Below, piece after piece: positions 24,650 through 25,988 of a stretch of DNA of 25,988 nt. How positions within the stretch are numbered: the stretch's first letter is position 1; each line of letters begins with the position of its first letter. The translations under genes were made by a program, and so were the position numbers. The notes under the pieces were generated by a model, which saw only the letters and a program-made list of their open reading frames with translations, had not been told where the DNA came from and ran no database searches. This stretch comes from Gemmatimonadota bacterium (GTDB lineage: Bacteria; Latescibacterota; UBA2968): contig PAXL01000016.1 in NCBI GenBank assembly GCA_002714465.1, positions 70,355 through 96,342 of the forward strand, read 5' to 3'.

Positions 24650-24784
24650 GTGGATCTTGACCTTGGAGACCTTGAGCTTCAAGCCCAAAACATCCTACAC
24701 TTGGAACTGAATGAGCAGATGGCAGACCGTGCCGGATGGATCCATCTGCGTAACCTCGAATCCGGCGGGCAAGGAGTACTGTGA
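24650..24784 (+). CDS. Small ORF (44 codons) wedged between ilvC and leuA
   Basis: A GTG-initiated frame at 24650 has a strong Shine-Dalgarno-like AAAGGGGGTGA (24633-24643) at about 7 nt, and runs without a stop to TGA 24782-24784. That stop overlaps the leuA ATG (TGATG). It would encode an acidic, leucine-rich peptide (DLDLGDLELQ at the start, WIHLRNLESGG near the end) with no membrane segment or known motif. The ribosome site and stop-start overlap argue for real translation and coupling to leuA; the lack of a recognisable family argues for caution. A competing ATG at 24643 gives only five codons. Confidence 0.5.
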   Translation: MDLDLGDLELQAQNILHLELNEQMADRAGWIHLRNLESGGQGVL

Positions 24785-25988
24785 TGTCAGAATCCGACGT
24801 AGATCGCGTATTCATATTCGACACCACATTGAGGGACGCAGAACAGACACCCGGATGCTCCCTCACACCTCGAGAGAAAATGGAAGTCGCGCAGCAGTTG
24901 GCGCGCCTGAATGTCGACATCATTGAGGCCGGGTTCCCGGTCTCCTCGAATGAAGACTTCGACGCTGTACGACGTATCGCCATGGAAGTCGAAGGTCCCC
25001 GAATCTGCGGGCTCGCACGTGCGGTCAACCTGGACATAGACCGTGCGGGCGAAGCCTTGAAGGATGCCCCTCGGACTCGTCTCCACACGTTCATCGGGAC
25101 CTCACCCCAGCACATCGCCATGCTGCGAAAGGCCAAGGGGAACGACGACGTCTTGAAGATGGCTGAGGCTGCGGTGGAGCGTGCTCGCAGCCATTGTGAA
25201 GACGTCGAGTTCTCCCCCATGGACGCAGCTCGTACCGAGCGTCAATTCTTGTATGACGTCGTCGAAGCCACGATCGCTGCTGGTGCCGGCACGATCAACA
25301 TCCCGGATACTGTCGGCTACGCAATTCCGGAGGAATTCGGGAAGCTGATCGCAGATCTATTCGCAAACGTCCCGAACATCCAGGATGCAGTAATCAGTGT
25401 CCACTGCCACGATGATCTGGGGATGGCCGTTACCAACACTTTGTCCGCCATCAAGTATGGGGCCCGTCAGGCCGAGTGTACGATCAACGGACTTGGCGAA
25501 CGCGCCGGGAACGCGTCGCTGGAAGAGGTCGTCATGGCAATCAAAACGCGTGGCGACTACTTCGGCGTCCAGACTCGTATCGTCCCAACCGAAATCGTCC
25601 ATACCAGTCGCTTAGTCTCAAGGCTCATGAACGTCGCCGTTCCGCCGAACAAGGCGATCGTCGGCGCGAACGCCTTTGCCCACAGCTCGGGCATCCATCA
25701 GGACGGTGTACTCAAGAACCGTGACACCTTCGAGATCATGGCCCCGGAAGACGTCGGACTGGAAAAGACAAAGATCGTCCTGACTGCACGATCGGGTCGC
25801 CACGCCCTGAAGCACCGGCTCGAAATCCTGGGTTACAACCTGTCCGACGAGGACCTGAACACGGCCTACGACCGGTTCATTGCCGTCGCCGACAAGAAGA
25901 AGGAGGTCTTCGACGAAGACCTGGTCGCAATCGTAAGTGATGAACTGACGGATATTCCCGAGAAATACAAGCTGGACTATCTACACAC
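24784..25988 (+). CDS. leuA: 2-isopropylmalate synthase LeuA (3' end beyond window)
   Basis: LeuA condenses acetyl-CoA with 2-ketoisovalerate, the first step of leucine synthesis. From ATG 24784 (AAGGAG 7 nt upstream) 401 codons are visible without a stop. The HMGL-like TIM barrel shows DTTLRDAEQTPGCSL (13-27) with catalytic R17-D18, metal ligands D13, H207 and H209 (SVHCHDDLG) and N243 (GERAGNAS), and then the linker signature GANAFAHSSGIHQDG (294-308). The C-terminal leucine-binding regulatory domain would lie past the right edge. The related activities of homocitrate or citramalate synthase are less likely, given the ilvN-ilvC context. Confidence 0.95.
   Translation, partial: MSESDVDRVFIFDTTLRDAEQTPGCSLTPREKMEVAQQLARLNVDIIEAGFPVSSNEDFDAVRRIAMEVEGPRICGLARAVNLDIDRAGEALKDAPRTRLHTFIGTSPQHIAMLRKAKGNDDVLKMAEAAVERARSHCEDVEFSPMDAARTERQFLYDVVEATIAAGAGTINIPDTVGYAIPEEFGKLIADLFANVPNIQDAVISVHCHDDLGMAVTNTLSAIKYGARQAECTINGLGERAGNASLEEVVMAIKTRGDYFGVQTRIVPTEIVHTSRLVSRLMNVAVPPNKAIVGANAFAHSSGIHQDGVLKNRDTFEIMAPEDVGLEKTKIVLTARSGRHALKHRLEILGYNLSDEDLNTAYDRFIAVADKKKEVFDEDLVAIVSDELTDIPEKYKLDYLH

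Noticed and set aside
1..25988. Mobile element, phage, toxin-antitoxin or CRISPR system
   Set aside because: No transposase, integrase, regular repeat array or toxin-like gene pair was seen; gene content and order are of core-genome type.

Overview
The window is about 26 kb of chromosomal, housekeeping-type DNA from a Gram-negative bacterium of moderately high GC. I infer a member of the FCB/Gemmatimonadota side of the tree, with Gemmatimonadota as first guess. The reasons are a PorX-type response regulator with a PglZ domain, a long-form IspG, a zinc-finger-less ClpX-like ATPase and an outer-membrane barrel-like protein. This placement is inference only. I see no phage, insertion sequence, CRISPR array or rRNA.

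Layout. 1-1385 (-): 5' part of a ClpX-like AAA+ unfoldase, divergent from 1523-3708 (+), where a cyclic-nucleotide-binding-domain protein overlaps an RqcH/NFACT ribosome-rescue factor. 3864-9058 (-): a leftward cluster encoding, in transcription order, a flippase-like membrane protein, a sensor histidine kinase, PorX, TsaE and a secreted barrel-like protein. 9296-14232 (+): cvpA (interrupted by an in-frame TAG), mutS2 and ispG. 14595-16606 (+): dnaG and a CAT-anticodon tRNA read as tRNA-Ile2. 16701-16941: a frameshifted relic of a response-regulator receiver domain. 17064-22592 (-): sucA-sucB-lpdA, a complete 2-oxoglutarate dehydrogenase complex, with a promoter upstream and an intrinsic terminator downstream. 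22752-25988 (+): a branched-chain amino acid operon, ilvN-ilvC-small ORF-leuA (leuA runs off the right edge).

How the genes work together. The sucABlpdA operon makes E1, E2 and E3 of one TCA-cycle complex. The ilvN-ilvC-leuA operon covers steps in Val/Ile/Leu synthesis. Its leader encodes a 54-codon ORF whose last 26 codons are mostly Ile, Leu and Val. An 11-bp stem follows that ORF, and the 3' arm of the stem overlaps the 5' arm of a terminator-like hairpin with a T6 run. This is the geometry of ribosome-mediated attenuation and is the most interesting regulatory structure here. The histidine kinase/PorX pair in one cluster with a secreted barrel protein is the most interesting gene neighbourhood. 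The CvpA amber codon and a small ORF wedged between ilvC and leuA also deserve a second look.
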